This document shows positions 25,056-34,235 of a stretch of 55,702 nt of DNA, piece after piece (the stretch's first letter is position 1; each line of letters begins with the position of its first letter). The stretch is from Lachnospiraceae bacterium (GTDB lineage Bacteria > Bacillota > Clostridia > Lachnospirales > Lachnospiraceae): contig JAFSYI010000077.1 of the NCBI GenBank assembly GCA_017450065.1, forward strand, positions 1-55,702. The letters run 5' to 3'. Made by a program: the position numbers and the translations under genes. Below the pieces are notes generated by a model. That model worked only from the letters and a program-made list of their open reading frames with translations, ran no database searches and was not told the DNA's origin.

Positions 25056-25240
25056 GAGAGTCCGCATCGCTTTCACCGCAAACCCGGCTCACTCCGCCAG
25101 GCTGACTGCTACTGCGACTATGCTTCCGGAACATTCAACCAACGATTCTTTCATGTCCCGGAAGCCTGGTCTTCGTACGCAGTAGATCCTGGCTGCGTTC
25201 CTGCCTTAACGGTTTGCCTGTAATAACAATGCGTCCTCTC
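25056..25240. other. Long nested inverted repeat (candidate structured RNA or cruciform)
   Basis: Seven pairs of complementary blocks are nested in correct order around a centre near 25143: GAGAG/CTCTC with GCAT/ATGC at the outside, GCAAACC/GGTTTGC, GCCAGG/CCTGGC, CTACTGCG/CGCAGTAG, GCTTCCGG/CCGGAAGC and ACAT/ATGT inside. All pair exactly, separated by short mismatched stretches. It has no T-tract and no supported gene. It fills most of the gap between the KpsS-like gene and neuB. A short CTGAC/GTCAG pair follows around 25267-25287. Confidence 0.6.
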
Positions 25241-25335
25241 TTGGTGTGCGGTAGGAATATTATGGCGCTGACGTATTTAAAAGGTCAGTATAAATATTTA
25301 TTTTTAATGAAAAGGAGACTAATACGGAGGAAAAC

Positions 25336-26487
25336 ATGGATAGCGACAGTAACGGTAACAGTAACACTATCAGTGAAAATGCAAGTGAGAACAGAAGAAG
25401 TACGATCATGAAACGCCTCGAAGAGGGGAAGTTCGTCCTGATCGCCGAGATAGGGGTGAATTATTACGATATCGCGACGAAGGAAGGGATAACTCCGATG
25501 GAGGCTGCGAAGCTCATGATCCGGAAGGCCAAAGAAGCAGGGATACATGCAGTGAAATTCCAGACTTATAAAGCGGGAACACTGGCTGCCAAGGCTTCTC
25601 CTTATTATTGGGATATAACCGAGGAACCGACAACATCGCAGTATGAACTGTTTAAGAAGTTTGACAGCTTCGGTTATGAAGAGTATAAGGAGCTTAAGGA
25701 ATACTGTGATGGGATTGGTATAGAGTTCCTGTCAACGGCTTTTGATTATGACAGCGCCGATTATCTCGATGAGCTGATGGAGGTATATAAGATATCTTCC
25801 TCAGACCTTTCGAACCTTCCGTTTATAGAGCATCAGGCCGGAAAAAATAAGCCTGTACTTATGTCTGTAGGTGCATCTGATCTGCCTGAGATAGAAGCGG
25901 CCGTTGATACGATAAGAAGCGTGAGCGACCAGCCGATAGCCCTGCTGCACTGTGTGCTTGAATATCCTACGCCGCTTAAGGATGCGAACCTTCTCAAGAT
26001 ACTTTCTCTTAAACGGCAGTTTCCGGAGCTGTATATAGGGTATTCGGATCATACCAAACCCACGGAGAACTGTGATGTCATTAAGACGGCATATAATCTT
26101 GGGGCGCAGGTTATAGAGAAGCATTTTACTCTTGATAAGACACTTAAGGGCAACGATCATTACCACGCAATGGATCCGGAGGATGCCAGAAGAATACTTG
26201 CTGCGATCGGGGAACTTGATGTGATTCGCGGTAACGGGGCACTTAACTGTCTGGAAACCGAGATGACGGCAAGGAGAAATGCGAGACGTTCGATAGTGGC
26301 AGACGGCAATATTCCCAAGGGCACACAGATAACCGATTCAATGCTGACCTTTAAGAGACCGGGAACCGGAATATCACCCGATAAACTTTTTGAGGTAACG
26401 GGAAAGGTTGCAGCGGTTGATATTGAGGATGATACGATACTTACCTTTGACATGCTGGAGGATCCGGATGTTAAAGATGATGTATAG
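25336..26487 (+). CDS. NeuB/SpsE-family N-acylneuraminate-type synthase
   Basis: A 383-residue enzyme that condenses phosphoenolpyruvate with an amino-hexose to give a nine-carbon sialic-like acid. The N-terminal TIM barrel carries LIAEIGVNYYD, AVKFQTYKAG, LSTAFD, KISSSDLSNLPF, LLHCVLEYPT, YSDHT and EKHFTLDKTLKGNDH. The C-terminal SAF domain has RRSIVADGNIPKGTQIT and the FKRPGTGI signature. The ATG at 25336 has GGAGG ahead; an extra 24-residue Asn/Ser-rich segment precedes the MKRLEEG where most homologues begin. No CMP-transferase (NeuA) is present here, so whether the product is sialic, legionaminic or pseudaminic acid is open. Confidence 0.85.
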   Translation: MDSDSNGNSNTISENASENRRSTIMKRLEEGKFVLIAEIGVNYYDIATKEGITPMEAAKLMIRKAKEAGIHAVKFQTYKAGTLAAKASPYYWDITEEPTTSQYELFKKFDSFGYEEYKELKEYCDGIGIEFLSTAFDYDSADYLDELMEVYKISSSDLSNLPFIEHQAGKNKPVLMSVGASDLPEIEAAVDTIRSVSDQPIALLHCVLEYPTPLKDANLLKILSLKRQFPELYIGYSDHTKPTENCDVIKTAYNLGAQVIEKHFTLDKTLKGNDHYHAMDPEDARRILAAIGELDVIRGNGALNCLETEMTARRNARRSIVADGNIPKGTQITDSMLTFKRPGTGISPDKLFEVTGKVAAVDIEDDTILTFDMLEDPDVKDDV

Positions 26488-26574
26488 ACTCAGAAGTAAG
26501 ACAAAAAAACAAAAATGTCATACAGGATCCGCGACAGGCGGCAACTGTTATGACCAAAGTGGGAGGAACTGACT

Positions 26575-28113
26575 ATGGCAGAAACATCGAATGGAATTGT
26601 ACTGGTTGCTTTCTTTGCATACCTCATTATGATGGTGATCATAGGGGCTATGTGCATGAAACAGAACAACAACACAGAGGATTACTTCCTTGGAGGACGT
26701 AACCTTAACGGCTTTGTGGCGGCTCTGTCGGCACAGGCATCGGACATGAGCGGCTGGCTTCTTATGGGTCTTCCGGGTTCCATTTACATGATGGGAACAG
26801 GACAGGCATGGATAGGAATAGGACTTTTCATAGGAACCGTGCTTAACTGGCTTATTATTGCCGGAAGATTAAGAAAGTATACCATAAAGGCCAATAATTC
26901 ACTTACTCTTCCGGAATATTTTCAGAACAGGTTCAAGGATGATAAACAGGTGCTTCTTGGTGCATCATCCATTGTTATCGTAATCTTTTTCCTTGTTTAT
27001 ACAGCATCGGCTCTTGCATCCGGCGGTAAGCTGTTTAATTCGATATTCGGTATCGACTATCATACGGCACTTATAATAGGTGCTCTGGTAATATTGGTCT
27101 ATACATTTATGGGAGGTTTCCTGGCTGTATGTACCACCGACTTTATTCAGGGAACCCTGATGCTCATAGCACTGCTGGCAGTTCCCATCATGGCATATAT
27201 GCTTATGGGAGGAGAGAATCTTAATTCGATACTTTCAAGTACCGGAGTTGATCCTGTATCTTTTACCAACCTTATGCAGGAGAACGGGGCACCTATAAAG
27301 GCCGTATCCATTATTTCTTCACTTGCCTGGGGACTCGGTTACTTCGGTATGCCTCACATTCTTGTGCGTTTTATGGCTATTAAGAATGAAAAGGAACTTA
27401 CCAAATCAAAGGTGGTAGGTATTACATGGGTGCTTCTTTCACTTCTTTTTGCCTGCATAATCGGAGTGGTCGGAAGAGCTTATCTTGCTCCCGAGGTACT
27501 TGGTGTAGAAGGTGCCGCTTCCAGTGAAAGCGTGTTTATAGAAATGATCAAGAAGCTGTTCATGCAGGATTACAGACTTCCGTTTGTTGCGGGTATTTTC
27601 CTCTGTGCCATTCTGGCAGCCATAATGTCAACGGCTGATTCACAGCTTCTTGTTACGTCTTCGGCAGTGGCTGAGGATCTGTATAAGGGAATCTTTAAGA
27701 AGGATGCAGATGAGTTAAGCGTCCTGAAGCTTTCAAGGATCACGGTTGTTATAGTGGCATTCCTTGCCATTGCGATCGCATGGAATCCCGACAGTTCCAT
27801 AATGGCTCTTGTATCTGATGCATGGGCAGGCTTCGGATCAGCCTTCGGTCCTCTTGTGCTTATGTCTCTGTTCTGGAAGAGAACTAATCTCCAGGGAGCT
27901 CTGGCAGGTATAATTTCCGGCGCGGCCGTTGTTATCCTCTGGGATTATATTCCCATTGCCGCGGGTGCTACACTTTCGGCAGTAACAGGTCTTTATTCGC
28001 TGGTTCCCGGCTTTATAATAAGTCTTATCCTGATCATAGTTGTAAGCCGCAAAACACCCGAACCGTCTGAAGAGATCATTAGGGAATTTGAGGAAGTGAC
28101 CGGGAAAAAATAA
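26575..28113 (+). CDS. putP: Sodium/proline symporter PutP
   Basis: A 512-residue transporter of the sodium-solute symporter family with about 13 membrane segments. It imports proline with sodium. Family features: EDYFLGGRNLNG, SAQASDMSGWLLMGLPG, TLPEYFQNRF and AILAAIMSTADSQLL. GGGAGG precedes the ATG with good spacing. The stop overlaps the next ATG by one base, so it is co-transcribed with the EamA gene. Confidence 0.9.
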   Translation: MAETSNGIVLVAFFAYLIMMVIIGAMCMKQNNNTEDYFLGGRNLNGFVAALSAQASDMSGWLLMGLPGSIYMMGTGQAWIGIGLFIGTVLNWLIIAGRLRKYTIKANNSLTLPEYFQNRFKDDKQVLLGASSIVIVIFFLVYTASALASGGKLFNSIFGIDYHTALIIGALVILVYTFMGGFLAVCTTDFIQGTLMLIALLAVPIMAYMLMGGENLNSILSSTGVDPVSFTNLMQENGAPIKAVSIISSLAWGLGYFGMPHILVRFMAIKNEKELTKSKVVGITWVLLSLLFACIIGVVGRAYLAPEVLGVEGAASSESVFIEMIKKLFMQDYRLPFVAGIFLCAILAAIMSTADSQLLVTSSAVAEDLYKGIFKKDADELSVLKLSRITVVIVAFLAIAIAWNPDSSIMALVSDAWAGFGSAFGPLVLMSLFWKRTNLQGALAGIISGAAVVILWDYIPIAAGATLSAVTGLYSLVPGFIISLILIIVVSRKTPEPSEEIIREFEEVTGKK

Positions 28114-29027
28114 TGAAAAACAGAAAGCTTATCGGTAACCTGATCCTTATTTTTACGGCAGCGATCTGGGGTATGGGATTTGCCTGGCAGAGGCTGGGAA
28201 TGGAGGATATAGGACCTGTGACCTTTACGGCTGCAAGAGAAATAATATCGGCCGTGTTTATCGGACTTACCGCAGTTATATTAAGGACGGTTAAGAAAAC
28301 AGGAAAGAAAGGGACAGATAAAACAGATACCGCAGCAACGCTTAAAGGAGGCGTATGCTGCGGCTGCTTTCTTGTAGCGGCAACACTCTTCCAGCAGATG
28401 GGTATTGTGTATACATCTGCCGGAAAAGCAGGCTTTATCACAGCAATGTACATGCTGTTTGTACCCATAATCTCTTTTGTGCTGTTTAAGAAGAAAAATC
28501 CGTGGCTTGTATGGCTGGCAGTTGCTATGGGTGTGGCAGGGATGTATCTTTTATGCATAAATGAGAGTCTGAGCTTCACAAAGGGTGATGCCATGATGCT
28601 TGTCTGTGCGATTCTTTACAGCTGTCATATACTCTGCTGCGATCATTTTGCCAAAATGGGAGATCCAATAACCATATCCGCAATACAGTTTATGACTGCA
28701 TCGGTTATTTCAACGGTACTGGCATTCATTGTTGAGAATCCTTCAAAGGAGGCTGTGATTGCGGCAATAGCACCGATACTGTACTGCGGCTTTGTATCCG
28801 GCGGGATGGGATATACCTCTCAGATGATCGGACAGAAGTATGCGGATCCTGCGCCTGCCTCGATAATTATGAGCTTCGAAGCAGTATTTGCGGTGCTTGG
28901 CGGAGTGGTAATGCTGCATGAGAGAATGACGCCCCGTGAATCCCTGGGATCGGTCATAATGTTTGCTGCGATAATCCTGGTACAGATCCTGCCGGCAATG
29001 GAAGAAAGACTGGAAAACCCGGAATGA
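28113..29027 (+). CDS. EamA/DMT-family transporter
   Basis: A 304-residue protein with ten likely membrane segments in two EamA repeats: NLILIFTAAIWGMGFAWQR starts the first and the second ends with IMSFEAVFAVLGGVVMLHERMT. These move metabolites or drugs out of or into the cell; specificity cannot be predicted. Its start overlaps the putP stop codon. Confidence 0.85.
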   Translation: MKNRKLIGNLILIFTAAIWGMGFAWQRLGMEDIGPVTFTAAREIISAVFIGLTAVILRTVKKTGKKGTDKTDTAATLKGGVCCGCFLVAATLFQQMGIVYTSAGKAGFITAMYMLFVPIISFVLFKKKNPWLVWLAVAMGVAGMYLLCINESLSFTKGDAMMLVCAILYSCHILCCDHFAKMGDPITISAIQFMTASVISTVLAFIVENPSKEAVIAAIAPILYCGFVSGGMGYTSQMIGQKYADPAPASIIMSFEAVFAVLGGVVMLHERMTPRESLGSVIMFAAIILVQILPAMEERLENPE

Positions 29028-29048
29028 ATTTTGCATAAAAGAAGAAAT

Positions 29049-30416
29049 ATGAATAAGAAAAATGCGATCGTTATAGATGAAAAAACACCGCTGCTGATGC
29101 TTGCAGGTCCGATGTTTCTCGAGCTCCTGCTTAATACGATGCTCAATAATGTGGATATGCTTATGCTGAGCCACTATGATGAGTACGCCGTAGGTGCGGT
29201 TGGAAACGCCAATACCATCATGTTCATGATGAACATTCTGTTCAATGTCATAGCAACGGCAACGAGTGTTGTGGTAGCCCAGTATCTTGGCGCAGGACAG
29301 TTTGACAAGATGAATATGATCTATACACTTGCTGCTGCAGTGAACCTTGTTATAGGCATAATACTGAGCGGTATTTTTTGTGCGGCTAATCCTCTGATAA
29401 TGAATTTCCTTCATGTTTCACCACAGATGCGGCCATATTCAATGATCTATATTTACATCGTCGGAGGCGGAGGCTTCCTGACGGCTGTATTCAATGTCAT
29501 GCTTCAGATCATGCGGTGTAACGGATACACCAGGATCGGCATGTGGATAACCTTTGCGATAAACATAATAAACATAGCCGGTAATTATCTCTTCCTCTAC
29601 GGTCCCCTGGGCTTCTTGAAAATGGGAGTGGCTGGAGTGGCAATATCGACAATTGCTGCCAGATTCCTTGCAGTGGTCTCACTGATCGCTTTCTTTTATG
29701 CCACAAAAACCGGACGGCTTTCATTACGATATCTTAAGCCATTTCCCGGCAGACTTCTTGTAAAGATGATAAAGATAGGTCTGCCTACCGCAGGTGAGCA
29801 GCTGACTTATAATCTTTATCAGACAACGCTTCTTTCTTTTGTAAATGCGATGGGCAATGATGCAGTGAACGCAAGGGCCTATTGCAATTCGCTTATCTCT
29901 TTTGCGATGATCTTTTCAAACGCATGTGCGATGTCCACACAGATAATAACCGGTCATCTTGTAGGGGCGGGCAAAGAGGATGAAGCATATAAGAGGGTGT
30001 TCAGGACTTTAAGGACATCGATGCCGATAACGATAGCCCTTGCATCCGCCAATGCGATACTGTGTGGTTATACCCTGCAGTTCTTTACCCGGAATCAGAA
30101 TATCATCATGCTCGGACAGATGATCATGATCGCGGATATATTTGTTGAGACCGGACGATGTCTTAATATGACTTTTGTCAGCAGTCTTAAGGCAGCCGGA
30201 GCGTATGTTTTTCCGCTTGTAATGGGACTTCTGTGTAACTGGGGACTGGGCCTGACTACGGGATATGTGGTCGGTGTTGTCCTGGGAGTGGGAGTTGCCG
30301 GAATCTATGCCGGGACAGCTACAGATGAATGCATCCGCGGACTTATCGTAATGTACTATTGGTACAGGAAGAAATGGATCGGGAAATCCGTGGTAGAGAA
30401 GAAACGTGATTTGTAG
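29049..30416 (+). CDS. MATE-family efflux transporter
   Basis: A 455-residue protein with twelve membrane segments in two bundles (PLLMLAGPMFLELLLNTML near the start; GLPTAGEQLTYNLYQTTLL at the second). It should export organic cations or other compounds with sodium or protons. The ATG at 29049 is preferred over a TTG at 29031; the upstream AGAAGAAAT is a weak ribosome-binding site. A role as a polysaccharide flippase is unlikely given the conserved MATE pattern, but cannot be excluded. Confidence 0.85.
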   Translation: MNKKNAIVIDEKTPLLMLAGPMFLELLLNTMLNNVDMLMLSHYDEYAVGAVGNANTIMFMMNILFNVIATATSVVVAQYLGAGQFDKMNMIYTLAAAVNLVIGIILSGIFCAANPLIMNFLHVSPQMRPYSMIYIYIVGGGGFLTAVFNVMLQIMRCNGYTRIGMWITFAINIINIAGNYLFLYGPLGFLKMGVAGVAISTIAARFLAVVSLIAFFYATKTGRLSLRYLKPFPGRLLVKMIKIGLPTAGEQLTYNLYQTTLLSFVNAMGNDAVNARAYCNSLISFAMIFSNACAMSTQIITGHLVGAGKEDEAYKRVFRTLRTSMPITIALASANAILCGYTLQFFTRNQNIIMLGQMIMIADIFVETGRCLNMTFVSSLKAAGAYVFPLVMGLLCNWGLGLTTGYVVGVVLGVGVAGIYAGTATDECIRGLIVMYYWYRKKWIGKSVVEKKRDL

Positions 30417-30464
30417 CAGTGATGTCTATATACTTTTAAACAGTGATATGTTATATATACAGAG

Positions 30465-30508
30465 ATGGGCATCTTAGCTCCGTTTCCTTTGGAGCATTTT
30501 AGGCCCAT
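30465..30508 (+). promoter_or_regulatory. Nested hairpin in the iorA leader
   Basis: ATGGGC (30465-30470) pairs with GCCCAT (30503-30508), and inside them GCTCC (30477-30481) pairs with GGAGC (30491-30495). The structure ends 14 nt before the iorA start codon, next to its ribosome-binding site AGAGGTGG. It could tune translation. I do not recognise a riboswitch class. Confidence 0.4.
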
Positions 30509-30521
30509 AGAGAGGTGGCAG

Positions 30522-32315
30522 ATGAAAGAATATGTTATGGGTAACGGAGCCATTGCTTTGGGAGCATTGTCTGCGGGTGTGAATCTGGTCGCAGGGTATC
30601 CCGGAACTCCGTCCTCCGAGATCATAGAGACGATTTCGAAATATCCGCATGAAGGTATTCACCTTGAGTGGTCGGTTAATGAGAAGGCTGCACTTGAAGT
30701 CGCGGCGGCTGCTGCATACAGTGGAGCAAGGGCTCTTGTTACCATGAAGCAGGTGGGCTTAAATGTGGCATCAGATCCGCTCATGTCACTGGCATATGTT
30801 GGTGTTAAGGGAGGCTTGGTCGTAGTCAGTGCAGACGATCCGGGTCCAATCTCTTCACAGACCGAACAGGATACCAGACGGTTTGCTGATTATTGCAGGA
30901 TACCTGTGTTTGACCCTTCAACGCCGGAGGAAGCTTTTGTAATGATCGGCGATGCTTTTGAGTATTCGGAGAGATACCATACACCGGTTCTTTTCAGACC
31001 TACTACCAGAGTGTGCCATGCATATGCTTCTGTAGATGTTCCTGATTCCTACAGCCCCAAAGAGTATGAAGGTTTTATAAAAGATTCCCGTAAATGGGTG
31101 ATCTTTCCGAGACTTTCATATACGAATCACGGAATGATCGAGGAAAGAAATATAAAGATAGGTCAGGAGTTTTCGGAATACCGTTTTAATAGTGTTACAG
31201 GTACATCAAAAAAGGCAATAGTAACATCCGGGGTGAGTTATACATATGTCAAAGAGTGTATAGGTGACAGGAATGATATAAAGGTCATCAGGATTGCGAC
31301 TGCTTTTCCTTTTCCGGAAAGCTTTATGGCAGATGCACTGTCAGATGTAAGTGAAGTTCTGTGTATTGAGGAGCTCAGCCCTTATCTGGAGGAACAGATA
31401 CTCAAAACCGCCGGGATACATCATCTTAATGTAACTGTGCATGGAAAGCATGACGGAATGGTCCCACATAACGGTGAAATGAGTACAGAACTGGCAGCAG
31501 GAATATTGAGCGGTTATCTGGATGTGGAGCTTTCGCGGGAACTGATCGATACATCCGATGCACCTAAGCTTCCACTCAGACCTCCTGTTCTTTGCGCAGG
31601 CTGTCCGCACAGAGCATCATTTTATGCTGTAAAAAAGGCAATGACAGGAAGAAAGGCAGTTTTTTGCGGGGATATAGGATGCTATACACTTGGAAATGCG
31701 ATGCCGCTTGATATGGTGGATACATGCCTTTGTATGGGAGCGGGCATCACAATGGCACAGGGGTTTGCGCATACGGATAACGATACGGTCTGCTTTGCGT
31801 TTGTCGGGGATTCAACCTTCTTTGCATCGGGAATGACAGGCGTTGTAAACGCAGTGTATAATGAGGCGGATATGATCCTTTGTGTGCTTGACAATTCCAC
31901 AACAGCGATGACCGGACATCAGCCGCATCCCGGTACCGGACGGAATATGATGGGAAATATCGTTGATAAGGTAGATATTGCCAAAGTGCTTGAGGGAATA
32001 GGAGTTAAGAGTATAGTTACGGTAGATCCTCTGGATCTTGATAAGTCTGTGGAAACAGTCAGACAGGCTGCCGGAATAAAAGGTGTCAAGGCCATCATCT
32101 TTAGATCACCATGCATTGCCATTACAAAACCAAAGGGTAAATGTACGATAGACGGGTCTGAATGTATTAACTGTAAAAAGTGTATCAAAGAGGTGGGATG
32201 TCCGGCATTAATAACTGCTGACGGCCATGTTTCAATAGATATGAATCTGTGTACGGGGTGCGGATTATGCGCTAAGGTCTGTCCCGTATCCGCGATCGGA
32301 GGGAAGAATGAATAA
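30522..32315 (+). CDS. iorA: Indolepyruvate ferredoxin oxidoreductase, alpha subunit
   Basis: This 597-residue subunit oxidises aryl-pyruvates (from Trp, Phe, Tyr) to aryl-acetyl-CoA with ferredoxin. The N-terminal pyrimidine domain has AGYPGTPSSEI and VNEKAALEVA. The thiamine-diphosphate domain has CAGCPHRASF, GDIGCYTLG, and VGDSTFFASGMTG with NSTTAMTGHQ. Two 4Fe-4S clusters close the protein (CINCKKCIKEVGCP, CTGCGLCAKVCP). ATG 30522 follows AGAGGTGG; the frame extends upstream through the leader hairpin. It overlaps iorB by 8 bp. Confidence 0.93.
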   Translation: MKEYVMGNGAIALGALSAGVNLVAGYPGTPSSEIIETISKYPHEGIHLEWSVNEKAALEVAAAAAYSGARALVTMKQVGLNVASDPLMSLAYVGVKGGLVVVSADDPGPISSQTEQDTRRFADYCRIPVFDPSTPEEAFVMIGDAFEYSERYHTPVLFRPTTRVCHAYASVDVPDSYSPKEYEGFIKDSRKWVIFPRLSYTNHGMIEERNIKIGQEFSEYRFNSVTGTSKKAIVTSGVSYTYVKECIGDRNDIKVIRIATAFPFPESFMADALSDVSEVLCIEELSPYLEEQILKTAGIHHLNVTVHGKHDGMVPHNGEMSTELAAGILSGYLDVELSRELIDTSDAPKLPLRPPVLCAGCPHRASFYAVKKAMTGRKAVFCGDIGCYTLGNAMPLDMVDTCLCMGAGITMAQGFAHTDNDTVCFAFVGDSTFFASGMTGVVNAVYNEADMILCVLDNSTTAMTGHQPHPGTGRNMMGNIVDKVDIAKVLEGIGVKSIVTVDPLDLDKSVETVRQAAGIKGVKAIIFRSPCIAITKPKGKCTIDGSECINCKKCIKEVGCPALITADGHVSIDMNLCTGCGLCAKVCPVSAIGGKNE

Positions 32316-32913
32316 AGATATACTTATATGCGGTGTCGGAGGACAGGGAACCGTGCTGGCATCCAAGATCATAGCAGCCTCCGCGTCTGCGGAAGGTTCT
32401 CAGATACATTCGGCGGAAACAATAGGAATGGCTCAGCGTGGCGGCTCAGTCACGAGCCATGTAAGGATAGGAGAGAATGCATACTCTCCGCTTATTCCTT
32501 TTGGAAATGCCGATCTGCTTCTGGCATTTGAACCGGCTGAAGCAGTCAGAAACCTTAAATACTTAAGAAAGGATGGTGTGGCCATAGTTAATACCGTTGC
32601 TACGAAACCTGTTACCGAGTCCCTGGCTGATACGGGATATGACGGCAGTGACATGACTGCATATATTGCCGGAAAGTGTTCATGTATATTTGTTGATTCA
32701 GACAATGTATGTGCCCCCTTCGGTTCGTCCAGATTTTTTAATATCATAATTCTGGGCATTGCATCGGGAAGCGGTAAGCTGGGAATAGCACGGGACACTG
32801 TTCTTAAACAGATAGAAAAAAGAGTTCCAAAGGCCTATGTGGATATCAATAAAAAGGCATTTCAGACCGGATATGAAATAGGGCAGGAAACAGTAAATCA
32901 ACAGATTAAATAA
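32308..32913 (+). CDS. iorB: Indolepyruvate ferredoxin oxidoreductase, beta subunit
   Basis: A 201-residue gamma-type oxidoreductase subunit. GVGGQGTVLASKIIA and MAQRGGSVTSHVRIG are diagnostic. It supplies the CoA-binding side of the IorAB complex. Its start lies inside the end of iorA, so the two are translationally coupled in proper stoichiometry. Confidence 0.92.
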   Translation: MNKDILICGVGGQGTVLASKIIAASASAEGSQIHSAETIGMAQRGGSVTSHVRIGENAYSPLIPFGNADLLLAFEPAEAVRNLKYLRKDGVAIVNTVATKPVTESLADTGYDGSDMTAYIAGKCSCIFVDSDNVCAPFGSSRFFNIIILGIASGSGKLGIARDTVLKQIEKRVPKAYVDINKKAFQTGYEIGQETVNQQIK

Positions 32914-32927
32914 ACCGAGGTGTTAAC

Positions 32928-34169
32928 ATGAAGATTAACGAAAAACAGCTTGAACTTGTCGACAAACAGATTAAGCGTATTCTTGCAAGCGGAAACTATT
33001 ACAGCGAGGTGTATAAAAAAGCGGGTATAACCGGAGTGTCATCCCCGGAGGAGTTTGCGAAGATCCCTTTTACGGATAAGGCTGATCTCAGGAACGCATA
33101 TCCTCTTGGAATACAGGCGGTACCGGATGAGGACGTAGTACGTATTCACTCATCATCGGGAACTACCGGCAAACCGGTTATCATACCGTATACTTCCAGG
33201 GATGTGGATGACTGGGCAACCATGTTCGCGAGATGCTATGAGATCGCGGGAATAACGGCAAAGGACAGGATACAGATAACTCCGGGATACGGTCTGTGGA
33301 CTGCAGGTATAGGCTTTCAGGCGGGTTGTGAGAAGCTTGGGGCAATGGCTATCCCGATGGGTCCCGGTAATACAGAGAAGCAGCTTCAGATGATGATGGA
33401 TCTTGAATCCACAGTTATCTGTGCAACATCTTCATATGCCCTTCTTCTTGCCGAGGAGATCAATAAGAGGGGACTTAAGAGTAAGATAAAGCTTAAGAAA
33501 GGAGTAATAGGATCTGAACGCTGGAGTGATGCCAAGAGGAAATATATCGCCAATGAACTTGGCATAGAGCTTTATGATATATACGGACTGACCGAAATAT
33601 ATGGTCCAGGCATAGGTATTAACTGTCCCGATCAGACGGGAATGCACATATTTGATGATTATCTGTATACAGAGATAGTGGATCCGGTCACAGGAGAGGT
33701 ACTTCCGGACGGAGAAGAGGGAGAGATCGTTATTACCACTCTGGTTAAGGAAGGAGCTCCGCTTATCCGGTTCCGTACACATGATCTTTCAAGGATCATC
33801 CCGGGAGAATGCAGCTGCGGAAGACATTACCCCAGACTTGAAACAATAAAGGGCAGAAGTGACGATATGTTCAAGGTACACGGTGTTAATATGTTCCCGA
33901 GCCAGGTGGAAGAGGTACTTGGACTGGTAGACGGTGTATCGAGTGAATATAAGATAGATATAGCTCATGATGAAATCAAGAATCGGGATATCATAATGCT
34001 GACCGCAGAAGCAGAGGGCAGGGTTGATTTTGCGGTTACTGCCGAAAATATCAAGAAGCTCTTTAAGTCAAGGCTTAATGTTACTCCCAAGGTAACGATA
34101 GTTTCCATCAATACTCTTCCAAGGTCAGAGAAAAAGACAAAGAGGGTATTTGATCACCGGGACGAATGA
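32928..34169 (+). CDS. paaK: Phenylacetate-CoA ligase
   Basis: A 413-residue adenylate-forming enzyme that links aryl-acetates to CoA. HSSSGTTGKPVIIPYT is the ATP-binding loop; YGLTEIYGPGI and FRTHDLSRI follow, and GRSDDMFKVHGVNMFPSQVEEV marks the hinge to the C-terminal domain. Directly after iorAB it may run in reverse, releasing the aryl acid and conserving ATP during aromatic amino-acid fermentation, as proposed for other anaerobes. Confidence 0.93.
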   Translation: MKINEKQLELVDKQIKRILASGNYYSEVYKKAGITGVSSPEEFAKIPFTDKADLRNAYPLGIQAVPDEDVVRIHSSSGTTGKPVIIPYTSRDVDDWATMFARCYEIAGITAKDRIQITPGYGLWTAGIGFQAGCEKLGAMAIPMGPGNTEKQLQMMMDLESTVICATSSYALLLAEEINKRGLKSKIKLKKGVIGSERWSDAKRKYIANELGIELYDIYGLTEIYGPGIGINCPDQTGMHIFDDYLYTEIVDPVTGEVLPDGEEGEIVITTLVKEGAPLIRFRTHDLSRIIPGECSCGRHYPRLETIKGRSDDMFKVHGVNMFPSQVEEVLGLVDGVSSEYKIDIAHDEIKNRDIIMLTAEAEGRVDFAVTAENIKKLFKSRLNVTPKVTIVSINTLPRSEKKTKRVFDHRDE

Positions 34170-34235
34170 CCGATTCGTCCTTATGATATAGGGTGTTTTT
34201 CTGGTTGACAGTTAATTTTCACTATAGGTTTTGAG

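Noticed and set aside
25023-25411. Two short open frames across the gap before neuB
   Set aside because: They have no ribosome-binding sites and their sequence is explained by the inverted-repeat structure and by overlap with neuB in another frame.
29049-30416. MATE protein as the missing polysaccharide flippase
   Set aside because: Its two halves follow the drug-exporter pattern and it sits behind putP and an EamA gene, not among glycosyltransferases.
34170-34235. TTGACA before uvrB as a promoter
   Set aside because: The nearest TATA-like box is only 12 nt away, too short a spacer for a standard promoter.
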